In this document: positions 42,644-51,014 of the stretch, in pieces | How the letters are laid out: each line of letters opens with the position of its first letter | Position numbering within the stretch: position 1 is the stretch's first letter | Source of the DNA: Bacteroidota bacterium | GTDB taxonomy: Bacteria > Bacteroidota > Bacteroidia > Bacteroidales > WCHB1-69 | DNA: 51,014 nt | Direction: 5' to 3' | Assembly (NCBI GenBank): GCA_009786185.1 | Contig: WQTS01000130.1 | Span: 1 to 51,014 of the forward strand | Notes under the pieces: generated by a model | What the model was told of the DNA's origin: nothing | The model's input: only the letters and a program-made list of their open reading frames with translations | The model's database searches: none | Position numbers and translations under genes: made by a program

Positions 42644-44578
42644 TTATGCTAATTCTTCTTTTATTTTTTCATTGACCATCACCACAAAATCATGTACGGT
42701 CATTGCACCGATGTCGCCCACCTTGTGCTCGCGCAAGGAAATTGTTTTTTCAGCCTCCTCTTTTTCGCCAACAATGAGCATGTAGGGTATTTTTTTCAAC
42801 TCTGCATCGCGAATTTTCCTACCGGTTTTTTCGCTGCGTTCGTCAATTTGTACGCGAATGTTGTGCTCTTCTAACTCATTTTTCAACTCGTTAGCATAAT
42901 CCATATACTTATCGGAAATAGGAAGAATAATGGCTTGCTCAGGGGTGAGCCAAAGCGGAAAATTTCCTGCGGTATGCTCTAACAATACTGCTACAAAACG
43001 CTCCATAGAGCCAAACGGCGCGCGGTGAATCATAATGGGGCGTTGCTTTTGCTGGTTAGCATCAATGTATTCTAAATTAAAACGTTCCGGCAAGTTGTAA
43101 TCTACTTGTACGGTACCCAGCTGCCATTTTCTACCAATGGCATCTTTTACCATAAAATCCAATTTCGGACCATAAAATGCAGCTTCTCCAATTTCCGTAA
43201 CCGTTTGTAAGCCTTTTTCTTTGGCAGCTTCCACAATGGCGCGTTCCGCTTTATCCCAATTTTCATCAGAGCCAATATATTTTTCGTGATTCTCAGGATC
43301 GCGGAGTGAGATTTGCGCCGTATAATTTTCAAACTTTAATACTTTGAAAATATAGAGAATAATATCAATTACTTTGATAAATTCTTCTTTCAATTGGTCG
43401 GGGGTACAGAAAATATGTGCATCATCTTGAGTGAATCCGCGCACACGGGTCAAGCCGTGCAACTCACCGCTTTGCTCATAGCGATACACTGTTCCAAATT
43501 CGGCATAACGCAAAGGCAAATCTCTGTAAGAGCGTGGTTTCAAAGAATATACTTCACAGTGGTGCGGACAGTTCATCGGTTTTAAGAAAAATTCCTCTCC
43601 GTCTTGCGGCGTAGTAATGGGGCGGAATGAATCCACACCATATTTTTGGTAATGTCCTGATGTTTTGTATAGTTCTACATTTCCAATGTGCGGACAAACA
43701 ATTTGTTGGTAACCATGTTTTTTTTGTACTTTTTTCAAAAAATGCTCTAAGCGTTCGCGCAATTCGGCGCCTTTCGGAAGCCAAATGGGAAGCCCTTGTC
43801 CCACAGCCGGCGAAAAAGTGAATAACTCCAATTCTTTGCCTAACTTTCTGTGGTCACGTTTCTTAGCCTCTTCCAACATCAACAAATAATCGTCCAATTC
43901 TTTTTTCTTTGGGAAGGCGATGCCGTAGATACGTGTTAGTTGTTTGCGTTTTTCATCGCCGCGCCAGTAAGCGCCGGCGGTGCTCAACAGTTTTATGGCT
44001 TTGATGGTTGCGGTGTCGAATAAATGGGGACCTCGACACAAGTCGATAAAATCGTTTAATTGATACAGCGTGATTTTGCCGTCTTCTAAGTCTTCGATTA
44101 ATTCTACTTTGTATTCGTTGTTTCTTTGGGCGAATAATGCTTTGGCGTCGTTTTTCGAAATCTCTTTACGCTCGAATTTGGGACGTGCTTGTGCAATTTC
44201 CAGCATTTTGGCTTCAATTGTTGAAAAATCATCCGAAGAGATGGAGTGCTCCATAAAATCGATATCATAGTAAAATCCGTTTTCAATATCGGGACCTATT
44301 CCGAATTTCACCCCCGGGTATAATTGCTCTACTGCCGCAGCCAGCAAGTGCGCCGAAGAGTGCCAAAATACAGCTTTCCCGTCCGTATCGTTCCATGTAA
44401 GCAACGTTAAGTGTGCATCGGTTTCCAAAGGAAAATCAAGTGCAACAACATCGTGGTTTACTTTGGCGGCGAGCACATTACGCGCCAAACCTTCGCTTAT
44501 GGAAAGGGCGATTTGATAAGGAGTTGTTCCTTTTTCAAATTCTTTCACCGAGCCGTCGGGTAGTGTAATCTTTATCAT
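42644..44578 (-). CDS. thrS: Threonyl-tRNA synthetase
   Basis: 644 residues, full length. TGS domain (1-62, [21 protein letters not shown]), editing domain with H73-x3-H77 ([12 protein letters not shown]), catalytic class II core with [10 protein letters not shown] (zinc Cys) and [18 protein letters not shown], then an anticodon-binding domain ([19 protein letters not shown]). It charges tRNA-Thr and clears Ser-tRNA-Thr. It stands at the head of the sprF-gldKLMN cluster. Confidence 0.98.
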   Translation of the reverse strand: MIKITLPDGSVKEFEKGTTPYQIALSISEGLARNVLAAKVNHDVVALDFPLETDAHLTLLTWNDTDGKAVFWHSSAHLLAAAVEQLYPGVKFGIGPDIENGFYYDIDFMEHSISSDDFSTIEAKMLEIAQARPKFERKEISKNDAKALFAQRNNEYKVELIEDLEDGKITLYQLNDFIDLCRGPHLFDTATIKAIKLLSTAGAYWRGDEKRKQLTRIYGIAFPKKKELDDYLLMLEEAKKRDHRKLGKELELFTFSPAVGQGLPIWLPKGAELRERLEHFLKKVQKKHGYQQIVCPHIGNVELYKTSGHYQKYGVDSFRPITTPQDGEEFFLKPMNCPHHCEVYSLKPRSYRDLPLRYAEFGTVYRYEQSGELHGLTRVRGFTQDDAHIFCTPDQLKEEFIKVIDIILYIFKVLKFENYTAQISLRDPENHEKYIGSDENWDKAERAIVEAAKEKGLQTVTEIGEAAFYGPKLDFMVKDAIGRKWQLGTVQVDYNLPERFNLEYIDANQQKQRPIMIHRAPFGSMERFVAVLLEHTAGNFPLWLTPEQAIILPISDKYMDYANELKNELEEHNIRVQIDERSEKTGRKIRDAELKKIPYMLIVGEKEEAEKTISLREHKVGDIGAMTVHDFVVMVNEKIKEELA

Positions 44579-44614
44579 TGTAAATCAAAGTTTTTAGTTT
44601 CAATTAATGGGGCG

Positions 44615-44622
44615 CAAAAATA
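44615..44622 (-). promoter_or_regulatory. -7 promoter element TATTTTTG upstream of thrS
   Basis: The minus strand reads TATTTTTGCGCC, 36 bases before the thrS ATG; the trailing GC-rich bases match the elements before rplV and tRNA-Ala. No clear -33 box. Confidence 0.55.
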
Positions 44623-44665
44623 CAGAAAAAATTGGTTGGGGAAAATATTTATTTGGAATTAACCT

Positions 44666-44693
44666 GTAGGGGCAAAGCGCGCCTTGCCCCTAC
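44666..44693. repeat. Palindromic GTAGGGGCAAAGC...GCCTTGCCCCTAC repeat
   Basis: A 13-bp inverted repeat with one mismatch overlaps the tadA stop codon (TAG on the minus strand, 44690-44692), so the gene ends inside the repeat. It is the third member of the TAGGGGC palindrome family in this window and may also serve as the tadA terminator. Confidence 0.85.
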
Positions 44694-45130
44694 GTGCGCA
44701 ATTTTTGAAAAAACATTTCCAACAATGCTTGGCTCTCCTTCGCCAGCACGCCTTGTACTACCTCCGTTTTTGGATGCAACAATGAAACATTTACCAATGA
44801 ATATCCTCTTTTAGGATCGGAAGCGCCATAAACAACCCTCCCGATTTGCGACCAGAAAAGTGCGCCTGCGCACATCACACAAGGCTCTAAGGTTACATAT
44901 AAAACACAATCACTCAAATATTTTGCTCCTAAATGATGAAAAGCGGAAGTAAGCGCCTGCATTTCGGCGTGCGCGGTAACATCGTTTAAGGTTTGCGTTA
45001 GATTGTGTGCTTTTGCAATAACCGTGTTATCTAACACAATAACCGCTCCTACAGGAATTTCTCCTTGCTCAAACGCAGTTTCTGCCTCCCGAAGCGCCAT
45101 TTGCATAAAATATTCGTCTGAAAAAAACAT
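44690..45130 (-). CDS. tadA: tRNA-adenosine deaminase-type nucleoside deaminase (TadA-like)
   Basis: 146 residues. The zinc-deaminase site is present: H54-A-E56 (TAHAEMQAL) and P83-C84-x2-C87 (LEPCVMCAGAL). FMQMALREAETAFEQGEIPVGAVIV and FWSQIGRVVYGASDPKRG are typical of TadA, which converts A34 to inosine in tRNA-Arg(ACG). The end of the protein is encoded up to a palindromic repeat. A guanine deaminase is a less likely reading. Confidence 0.92.
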   Translation of the reverse strand: MFFSDEYFMQMALREAETAFEQGEIPVGAVIVLDNTVIAKAHNLTQTLNDVTAHAEMQALTSAFHHLGAKYLSDCVLYVTLEPCVMCAGALFWSQIGRVVYGASDPKRGYSLVNVSLLHPKTEVVQGVLAKESQALLEMFFQKLRT

Positions 45131-45142
45131 ACATAAACATTT

Positions 45143-45184
45143 TTAATTCAAAATTTTGAATTCATAATTTTGAATTTTGAATTC
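45143..45184. repeat. AATTCAAAATTTTGAATT palindromic tract
   Basis: Alternating ATTCAAA and ATTTTGA heptamers form an AT-rich palindrome between the divergent tadA and PHP genes. It is the same unit family as the tract at 1602-1654, more than 43 kb away. Confidence 0.8.
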
Positions 45185-45247
45185 TTTACCGCATTTTACT
45201 CTGCAAAAAAACAAAATTTTTTCAGCATCTAAACGTTACCCATTATT

Positions 45248-46084
45248 ATGAAATGTAATTACCATACCCACACTCATTTTTGCGACGGCAAGGAAAACAT
45301 GCGCTTTTTTGTGGAAAAAGCAATAGAACTGCAATTTAACCATCTCGGCTTTTCTCCGCATGCGCCTATTTTGGATTTATACGATTTTACATTAACTGCA
45401 GATGAAATTCCTGCTTATTTAAAAGAAGTGGAATATTATCAAAAACACTATCCTCAAATACAAATCTTTAAAGGCATGGAGTGCGACTTCATTCCGGAGG
45501 TTACCAAAGATTTTTCTTATTATAAAAATACTTTTAACTTAGATTATATTATCGGAGGGGTGCATTTGATTAAAGTTCCGAATAGTGATGATATTTGGTT
45601 TATCGACGGACCTAGAAGAGAAACATACGATGATGGAATTGCCCGTTTTTTTAACCACGACATCAAAAAAGCGGTAACATGTTTTTGGGAACAAACTTAT
45701 GAAATGATTGAAACCCAAAAAATTGATATTATTGCACATGTGGATAAAATAAAAATGCACAATCAAAATCGTTTTTTTAAAGAAGATGAAGGTTGGTATA
45801 GGAAATTGGTGGATCATGCGATTGAGTTAATCGTTAAAAACCACTTAATTGTAGAGATTAATTCGCGTGGCATATACCGCTTGCGTTGCGATAGCTTTTA
45901 TCCGTCGGATTACATTTTAGAAAAATTAGCCAAAGCCAAAGCTCCGATAGTCATTAGCAGCGACGCGCACAAAGCGGAAGAATTGCCGCTTTATTATGAA
46001 GAAGCAAAAGCAAAACTGCAAAGTTTTGGAATAGATACGCTTTTCGTTTTAGAAGATAAGGCATGGCATCCGGTTAAAATGTAA
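45248..46084 (+). CDS. PHP-family histidinol phosphatase-like hydrolase
   Basis: 278 residues. CNYHTHTHFCDG (H6, H8, H10) starts the PHP metal site; HLGFSPHAPI, FKGMECDFIPE, GGVHLI, IIAHVDKIKMHN and ISSDAHKAEEL add the remaining His/Asp/Glu ligands for a trinuclear centre. Length and order match HisK-type histidinol-phosphate phosphatase (histidine biosynthesis), but no other his genes are nearby, so another phosphoester substrate is possible. Confidence 0.9.
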   Translation: MKCNYHTHTHFCDGKENMRFFVEKAIELQFNHLGFSPHAPILDLYDFTLTADEIPAYLKEVEYYQKHYPQIQIFKGMECDFIPEVTKDFSYYKNTFNLDYIIGGVHLIKVPNSDDIWFIDGPRRETYDDGIARFFNHDIKKAVTCFWEQTYEMIETQKIDIIAHVDKIKMHNQNRFFKEDEGWYRKLVDHAIELIVKNHLIVEINSRGIYRLRCDSFYPSDYILEKLAKAKAPIVISSDAHKAEELPLYYEEAKAKLQSFGIDTLFVLEDKAWHPVKM

Positions 46085-46098
46085 TAAAAAAAGGTTTA

Positions 46099-46130
46099 TT
46101 TGCGTTTTTTGAATTAAAATTATACTTTTG
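46099..46130 (+). promoter_or_regulatory. Promoter: TTTG-N20-TACTTTTG
   Basis: TTTG at 46099-46102 and TACTTTTG at 46123-46130, 20 bases apart, match the Bacteroidota promoter consensus fully. It would drive the lipoprotein gene that starts at 46165, giving a leader of about 30 bases. Confidence 0.78.
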
Positions 46131-46164
46131 CGAAATTTAATAGTCAAAACAGAAAATTTTTATT

Positions 46165-47397
46165 ATGAATACAAAAAGACTTCTCCCCATTTTAGCGCTC
46201 TTTTGTTTAGCTGTTTCTTGTCAAACCGGTTCATTTACTTATTACAATGATGTTTTCACGCGCTCTACAGATAGGCAATATCATGCCCAAAGAGAGCAAC
46301 GTACACAAGCCCAAAATGAAAGGAATAATCTATACAACGATGATTTTGTTGAAGAAGAATTTTATGACGAGGCATCAGTAAATGCAATGGCTTTTGACGA
46401 TTTTGATATGTACGATTATTTTTATACTTCAAGAATTAGGCGTTTTCACACTCATGTTTCTCTCGGATGGGGATTTTATGATCCTTTCTTCACCAATATG
46501 TTTTGGTACACTCGCTCACCGGCAACTTGGGGCGTTAGTATTTATTTAGGACACAGTTGGTGGTGGCCTTCTCCTTTTTGGCGCCCCTGGCATTTCGATT
46601 GGGGCTGGTATAGCTGGGGATTTAACTGGGGCTGGGGCTGGGGCTGGCATAATCCCTGGCGCTTTGGTGGTCCCTGGGGAGGATTTCCTCCCGGCTGGAA
46701 TCCGGGATTTTGGGCAGGATTTCACCACAATCGCTTCGATTTTAATAATTCTTTCACTTTCGGACACAGGAACACTATAGGACCTTCCGGTGGAAGAAGC
46801 GGTAGCAGAAACGTTTTTGGAAGTAGTACAGGTAGAGGTAATAATATAAGTAATTCAAGCCGTATGACAACCCGTTCCTCGGGACCAACCTTTAATGAGC
46901 GATATGACAATATATCGCGCAACCCCTCACCACGCAACGAAGGCGCGGGCGGCAGAGGATCGAGCGCTTCTACCGTAGATAGAAACGACCAAAACAGCGA
47001 ACGCGGCACAAGTGCCGGTACAAGTACGGGCACACGTCAAACGGGAACCAGCCCCGGCACAAGTACAGGCACGCGCCAAGTAGAAACAAGACCCGGCACA
47101 TCCGGCAGCACAACTACGCGACCGGGCTCACAAGATACACGTCAAACAGAAACAAGACCTCCTACTGCACCCAGCACACGTCAAGATACATACAACAGCG
47201 GGTTCCGTCCTGATAATTCAAGGAGTACGCCTACCCATACGCCTCCTTCGAGTAGTCCTTCTAATAGAAATAGCGGCAGTAGCTTCTCTTCGCCAAGCGG
47301 TAGTAGCGGAAGCAGCGGCAGAAGCAGTGGTTCGTCGGCTCCAAGCGGTGGCTCCGGCGGCTCAAGAAATAGCGGTTCGGGAAACACAAGGCGGTAA
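46165..47397 (+). CDS. Low-complexity lipoprotein with a Trp/Gly-rich core
   Basis: 410 residues, no known function. A lipoprotein signal ends at LAVSC (Cys19). An acidic region (about 55-90, EEEFYDEASVNAMAFDDFDMYDYF) precedes a strikingly aromatic core: 16 Trp in residues 131-183 with Gly, Pro and Phe (WWWPSPFWRPWHFDWGW). The C-terminal half is Ser/Gly/Thr/Arg repeats (GTSTGTRQTGTSPGTSTGT), likely disordered. Related lipoproteins are often annotated 'vitellogenin-like' in Bacteroidota, a meaningless match. It has its own promoter and probably sits in the outer membrane facing the surface. The downstream lipoprotein gene is 24 bases away. Confidence 0.82.
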   Translation: MNTKRLLPILALFCLAVSCQTGSFTYYNDVFTRSTDRQYHAQREQRTQAQNERNNLYNDDFVEEEFYDEASVNAMAFDDFDMYDYFYTSRIRRFHTHVSLGWGFYDPFFTNMFWYTRSPATWGVSIYLGHSWWWPSPFWRPWHFDWGWYSWGFNWGWGWGWHNPWRFGGPWGGFPPGWNPGFWAGFHHNRFDFNNSFTFGHRNTIGPSGGRSGSRNVFGSSTGRGNNISNSSRMTTRSSGPTFNERYDNISRNPSPRNEGAGGRGSSASTVDRNDQNSERGTSAGTSTGTRQTGTSPGTSTGTRQVETRPGTSGSTTTRPGSQDTRQTETRPPTAPSTRQDTYNSGFRPDNSRSTPTHTPPSSSPSNRNSGSSFSSPSGSSGSSGRSSGSSAPSGGSGGSRNSGSGNTRR

Positions 47398-47421
47398 TTT
47401 TAGACTTAACTAAAACCTACT

Positions 47422-48843
47422 ATGTCTCGAATTTCGTTAACCTTCTTCTACATTTTTTCTCTGCTCCTATGCTTGTCTTTAGTCATTTCATGCAAAAAGC
47501 CTATTGTAGATAGTGTTGCGCTTCGGTTCTCCCAACCCATCGTTCATTTTGATACGGTTTTTACTACGGTTGGCTCTATTACAAGGCACTTTACTGTTCA
47601 TAACCCCTCAAACAGTACAATTAAAACTAACATTTTTTTGGCAGGAGACAATCAGACTTACTATAGCATTAATGTAAACGGAGTGTCGGGGATTTTTTTT
47701 AAAGACGTGGAGATTCCCAAAAAAGACAGCATTTTTATTTTCGTAAAGGTAAATATCAATCCCGGAATGCAAAATAATCCGTTTTTAGTAACCGACTCTA
47801 TCGTGTTTTTAACCGGCTCGCGCAAGCAAGATGTGAAGTTGCTGGCATACGGACAAGATGCAAATTTCATTGTGGCAGATAGAACTACAGGCTTTAAAGT
47901 AGTTGCCGGCGAACATGAAACCGTAAGATGGACGAAGGAAAAGCCTTACGTAGTGCACGGCTGGGCAGCCATTGACTCTACCGGAACACTGATTATTGAA
48001 CCCGGAACAAAAATCTATTTTCACAATAATTCAGGACTGTGGGCTTATCGCTACAGCAATTTGGAGGTGAACGGCACTTTAGACGAGCCTGTGTTATTTA
48101 GAGGCGACCGCTTAGAATCGTGGTTTGATAACGACTTTGCGCAATGGAGCAGAATTTGGATTAACGAAGGCGCGCAAGTTAACATAAACCACGCCATAAT
48201 TACCAATGCTTTTGTGGGTGTGCAAGTTGAACCATTACCCTATAATGATGGAACAATTATCGTTACATCTGATGTTACAGTAAAAATAAACAATACTATT
48301 ATCAGAAATACGAAAAATTGTGGCGTTTTGTCGCGTCTTTTAAATATTGATATGACCAATTGCGTAATTGCCAATAATGGAGCAAGAAGTTTGCAGTTAG
48401 AAGGCGGAACATATAATATGAAGCACTTAACTATTGCCAACTATTTTAACCAAGTAGAAAGAAAAGTGCCGGCTTGCTATGTAAGCAATAAAATTGCTAT
48501 TTATAATGATTGTTATGAAACCAAAGCCAATTTTATTAATTGCATCATTTTTGGAAATAATGAAACGGAAGTAGAGGTGAATAAAGTTCAAGCTCCAAAT
48601 GCTGACTTAAACGTAGTATTTGAAAATTGTTTGGTGAGAGCAAAAGACAACGCTACCTATTTCATGAATTGTTTGCGTAATGAAGACCCGGAATTTATAG
48701 ATATAAAAAAACTTGATTTTAAACTCCAAGCCTCTTCACCTGCCATTGGCAGAGGGAAACCGGATATTGGAGTTTTTGAAGATATTTTGGGTAACTCACG
48801 TGGCAGTTTGCCCGACATAGGAGCTTATCAATTTGGGCGTTAA
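47422..48843 (+). CDS. Lipoprotein with Ig-like N-domain and parallel beta-helix
   Basis: 473 residues. The signal ends at LVISC (Cys24). Residues of about 30-150 look like an Ig-type domain (VALRFSQPIVHFDTVFTTVGSITRHFTVHNPSN, then SIFIFVKVNINPGM). From about 170 on, the sequence has right-handed beta-helix rungs (GTLIIEPGTKIYFHNNSGLW, NLEVNGTLDEPVLFRGD, VNINHAIITNAFVGVQVE, ITNAFVG/IIRNTKNCGVL/CVIANNGARSLQLEGG). It ends SLPDIGAYQFGR, as in other beta-helix surface proteins. The family is common in Bacteroidota and unnamed. A surface polysaccharide-binding or cleaving role is conceivable; no catalytic residue can be assigned. Confidence 0.85.
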   Translation: MSRISLTFFYIFSLLLCLSLVISCKKPIVDSVALRFSQPIVHFDTVFTTVGSITRHFTVHNPSNSTIKTNIFLAGDNQTYYSINVNGVSGIFFKDVEIPKKDSIFIFVKVNINPGMQNNPFLVTDSIVFLTGSRKQDVKLLAYGQDANFIVADRTTGFKVVAGEHETVRWTKEKPYVVHGWAAIDSTGTLIIEPGTKIYFHNNSGLWAYRYSNLEVNGTLDEPVLFRGDRLESWFDNDFAQWSRIWINEGAQVNINHAIITNAFVGVQVEPLPYNDGTIIVTSDVTVKINNTIIRNTKNCGVLSRLLNIDMTNCVIANNGARSLQLEGGTYNMKHLTIANYFNQVERKVPACYVSNKIAIYNDCYETKANFINCIIFGNNETEVEVNKVQAPNADLNVVFENCLVRAKDNATYFMNCLRNEDPEFIDIKKLDFKLQASSPAIGRGKPDIGVFEDILGNSRGSLPDIGAYQFGR

Positions 48844-48858
48844 TTCAAAATATAAAAT

Positions 48859-51014
48859 ATGAACAAATTTTATTCTCTAAGACTTTCATTGCTTGTTATT
48901 GCAATGTTTGGACTCGCATTCAGCACTAATTTACTTCATGCGCAACATTTGTTTTCGGTAAATTATAACAACATATCGAAAGAAAATGTAGCATTATTAA
49001 AAAATCAGATTGCGAAATCGGAAATTTCTACTTTATCATTAACAAAAAATAATGAAAACAAAGATGTATATCCGGTTGCTCTTTCATCTGAAGAAAATAC
49101 AAAAATCGTTATTTTGAATGAACAAAACGGGAATAATGTGGTGATTACTCCTGCCGTAGAAACGCGATCAATTGCGTCTTTACAATTGGCGCCATTTTTC
49201 ATTGAAGAGTTAAGACAAGGCGAATTAGGAAACGCAAATCATTATTTAATAATGGAAACAACCGCCGATTTTTCTGTAAAAAACGTTTCCTCTGTTTCTG
49301 CTACCAAGAGAAGTGTTCATATTCCCCGTTATCTTTATGGAAAAAAAGAAGATATAAAAGAAGCATTTCCGAAAGACCGTCAAATTGTTCATATTTTCAA
49401 AGAAAAGCCACGTCTTATTGCCATCCCTTCGGAAGATCCTGAATTTCATCGTTATATTGCACAATTAGAAGAAAAAATGAGCTACTACGTGTATATGTAT
49501 AAATTGCCCGATGGCGGTTTATGGATTTATGATGAACATTTTAATATTGATAATGACGAATCGGTAACAAAAGCAGGTTCTAATTTGCAATTTAATTTAA
49601 GCGGAAATTTAACCGGAAATTCGCAAACGGCTACCTTACATGCCTTGGGTATTTGGAGTGAAGTGTTGGCGGGTACGGTTCCGGTAGATATTAATGTTCA
49701 GCACATTAATATGGGAGGAGGTGGCGTTATTGGCGGCTCTTACCGTACGCCAAACTATTGGGATCCGATAACTCAAGCATGGTATTGCTCCGCCTTAGGG
49801 AATCAAATGTCAGGTTTTAATAATGTTCCCAGTCAGAGAGATATAAGATTGGAAATGAATTCGCAATTCAATTTTTATTATGGAATAACCGGTAATCCCG
49901 GTGGCTCTCAAATAGATTGGATTACCGTTATGTTGCACGAAGTATGTCATGGATTGGGCTTTTACCCTTTGGTAGGAAGCAATGGAGCTTATAGCTACAC
50001 CACTCCAAGCGGCGGTAGTTCAAGTACAAGTTCTCCCGGAATTTACGATATTCAGTTGTATCAGGGAGCTACCGGTAATACCCGTTTAGTTGACCTTACG
50101 CAATCTCAACGGGCATCGTTGGTTACGAGTAATAATTTGTATTCCGGAGCTCCGGGTTCAAATTTATTAGCAGCCAATGGCGGTGAACGTGTGCGAATGT
50201 ACGCGCCAACTTCTTGGGCAAGTGGCTCAAGTGTTTCGCATTGGAATACTACAGTAACTTTTCCAACTTTTATGAAACATCAAATTGCTTATGGATTTAA
50301 ATTACATACCATCGGTACCCGAAAAATAGGCATGATGCTGGATATAGGATGGACACAACCGCAAAGTATGGTTCCGGTAACCAACATTACCGGTGTAGCT
50401 ACCACTGCTACGGTAAGTTTGCCGCTTACGCTTTCCGGTACGGTTGTTCCCAGCGATGCAACCAACAAAACCATAGCTTGGAGCATACAAAACGTAGGAA
50501 CTACCGGTGCAACTCTCACCGGCAATACGCTCAACACGACAGCAGCAGGTACGGTAATAGTAAGAGCAACCATTACTAACGGTGCAGGAACAAGCACTGA
50601 CTATACCAAAGATTTTACTATCACGGTAAGCAAGGCGCAATTGGCAGGCACAGTAGCTATTACGGGTAATACCATTTTTGGACAAACATTAACTGCGAGT
50701 ACTTCGGGCTTAACGGCAGAGCCGTTAGTGTCTTTAGGAACATTAAGTTATGAGTGGAAACGTAACAATGTTCCTGTTGGTGCAAATGCTTCAAACTATA
50801 CCTTAGTACAAGCCGACATTGACAGCACCCTGACTGTAACTGTTACCGCTGCCAACTGCAACGGCAGTATTACTTCTGTTGCTACAGCAACGGTTACAAA
50901 GGCAACGCAAACCGCTCCTACTGCTCCCACCCTTAGTAGCAGCACGGCAACGAGCATTATACTCAACACAATTGACGGTTGTGAGTATCGTAGAGCTGGC
51001 GGTGCATGGCAAAC
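48859..51014 (+). CDS. Secreted HExxH metalloprotease, 3' end outside window (partial)
   Basis: The frame is open from ATG 48859 to the right edge (718 codons). A signal peptide (LLVIAMFGLAFSTNLLHAQ) is followed by a propeptide-like region (about 25-190), then a protease domain with HEVCHGLGF at residues 360-368: two His and the catalytic Glu of a zinc peptidase. Before it lie INMGGGGVIGGSYRTPNYWD and a Trp/Tyr-rich segment; after it GMMLDIGW near residue 497 resembles a Met-turn. From about 500 on come Ig-like (BIG/FN3) repeats (VPVTNITGVATTATVSLPLTLSGTV, LSYEWKRNNVPVGANASNYTL). No third zinc His occurs at the usual +10 position. The C-terminus, where a T9SS sorting domain would lie, is outside the window. 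Confidence 0.87.
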   Translation, partial: MNKFYSLRLSLLVIAMFGLAFSTNLLHAQHLFSVNYNNISKENVALLKNQIAKSEISTLSLTKNNENKDVYPVALSSEENTKIVILNEQNGNNVVITPAVETRSIASLQLAPFFIEELRQGELGNANHYLIMETTADFSVKNVSSVSATKRSVHIPRYLYGKKEDIKEAFPKDRQIVHIFKEKPRLIAIPSEDPEFHRYIAQLEEKMSYYVYMYKLPDGGLWIYDEHFNIDNDESVTKAGSNLQFNLSGNLTGNSQTATLHALGIWSEVLAGTVPVDINVQHINMGGGGVIGGSYRTPNYWDPITQAWYCSALGNQMSGFNNVPSQRDIRLEMNSQFNFYYGITGNPGGSQIDWITVMLHEVCHGLGFYPLVGSNGAYSYTTPSGGSSSTSSPGIYDIQLYQGATGNTRLVDLTQSQRASLVTSNNLYSGAPGSNLLAANGGERVRMYAPTSWASGSSVSHWNTTVTFPTFMKHQIAYGFKLHTIGTRKIGMMLDIGWTQPQSMVPVTNITGVATTATVSLPLTLSGTVVPSDATNKTIAWSIQNVGTTGATLTGNTLNTTAAGTVIVRATITNGAGTSTDYTKDFTITVSKAQLAGTVAITGNTIFGQTLTASTSGLTAEPLVSLGTLSYEWKRNNVPVGANASNYTLVQADIDSTLTVTVTAANCNGSITSVATATVTKATQTAPTAPTLSSSTATSIILNTIDGCEYRRAGGAWQ

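Noticed and set aside
46722..47387. Leu/Pro-rich frames on the minus strand
   Set aside because: They are complements of the Ser/Gly/Thr/Arg low-complexity region of the lipoprotein gene and have no independent support.
50289..51012. Minus-strand frames at the right edge
   Set aside because: They are shadows of the Ig-like repeat region of the metalloprotease gene, which is open on the plus strand to the edge.

Overview
The window comes from a member of the Bacteroidota, probably a Bacteroidales-like, AT-leaning and non-model genome. The evidence is a complete core of type IX secretion / gliding genes (sprF/porP, gldK, gldL, gldM, gldN), several secreted proteins with T9SS C-terminal sorting domains, a PorV/PorQ-family barrel, TAnnTTTG-type -7 promoter elements, start sites without clear Shine-Dalgarno sequences, and housekeeping proteins (L22, S3, Era, GldM) of Bacteroidota type.

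Layout: 1-2.9 kb holds the 3' part of a T9SS-sorted protein, a DEDDh exonuclease and a small membrane protein. 3.0-13.6 kb is a three-gene unit closed by a strong terminator: a TonB-dependent receptor, a 1760-residue secreted protein and a PorV/PorQ-like barrel. 13.6-19.7 kb is housekeeping: greA, a HIT hydrolase, the N-terminal half of transketolase, an LptF/LptG-like permease, a glycosyltransferase, era and nth. 19.9-22.5 kb is a block of six ribosomal protein genes (rplV-rpsC-rplP-rpmC-rpsQ-rplN) cut off at both ends from the usual S10/spc cluster. A three-gene module follows directly (22.6-23.5 kb: DUF3791-like and DUF3990/ADP-ribosyltransferase-like proteins plus a small partner), likely a toxin-antitoxin system. 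Then comes a smaller paralogue of the 1760-residue protein, frameshifted in its signal peptide. 25.8-36.4 kb carries an RND pump gene without partners, nrnA, two FKBP-type lipoproteins, tRNA-Ala(GGC) immediately followed by a cysteine-desulfurase-like gene, a VOC protein, a MATE transporter and a T9SS-sorted repeat protein. 36.5-44.6 kb (minus strand) is thrS-sprF-gldK-gldL-gldM-gldN, ending in a strong terminator. 44.7-51.0 kb holds tadA, a PHP phosphatase, two unusual lipoproteins and the 5' part of a secreted HExxH metalloprotease.

How it fits together: GldK/L/M/N and SprF are the T9SS export machine and motor. The PorV-like barrel may be an accessory or shuttle component, and the sorting-domain proteins are its cargo. 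The receptor/1760-aa/PorV-like unit looks like an envelope system built around one large exported protein of an uncharacterised family, which has a second copy at 23.6-25.8 kb.

A second theme is small repeats. At least a dozen short intergenic tracts are either heptamer-based (GTTACGA, GGTATGA-like, ATTCAAA, CTTTGTG) or palindromic (TAGGGGC...GCCCCTA, the GATTCCTC...GGAATGACA pair). Several have grown into coding sequence and supply protein termini, stop codons or part of a signal peptide. No gap between genes exceeds 300 bases, and I saw no CRISPR array, insertion sequence, prophage or replication origin.
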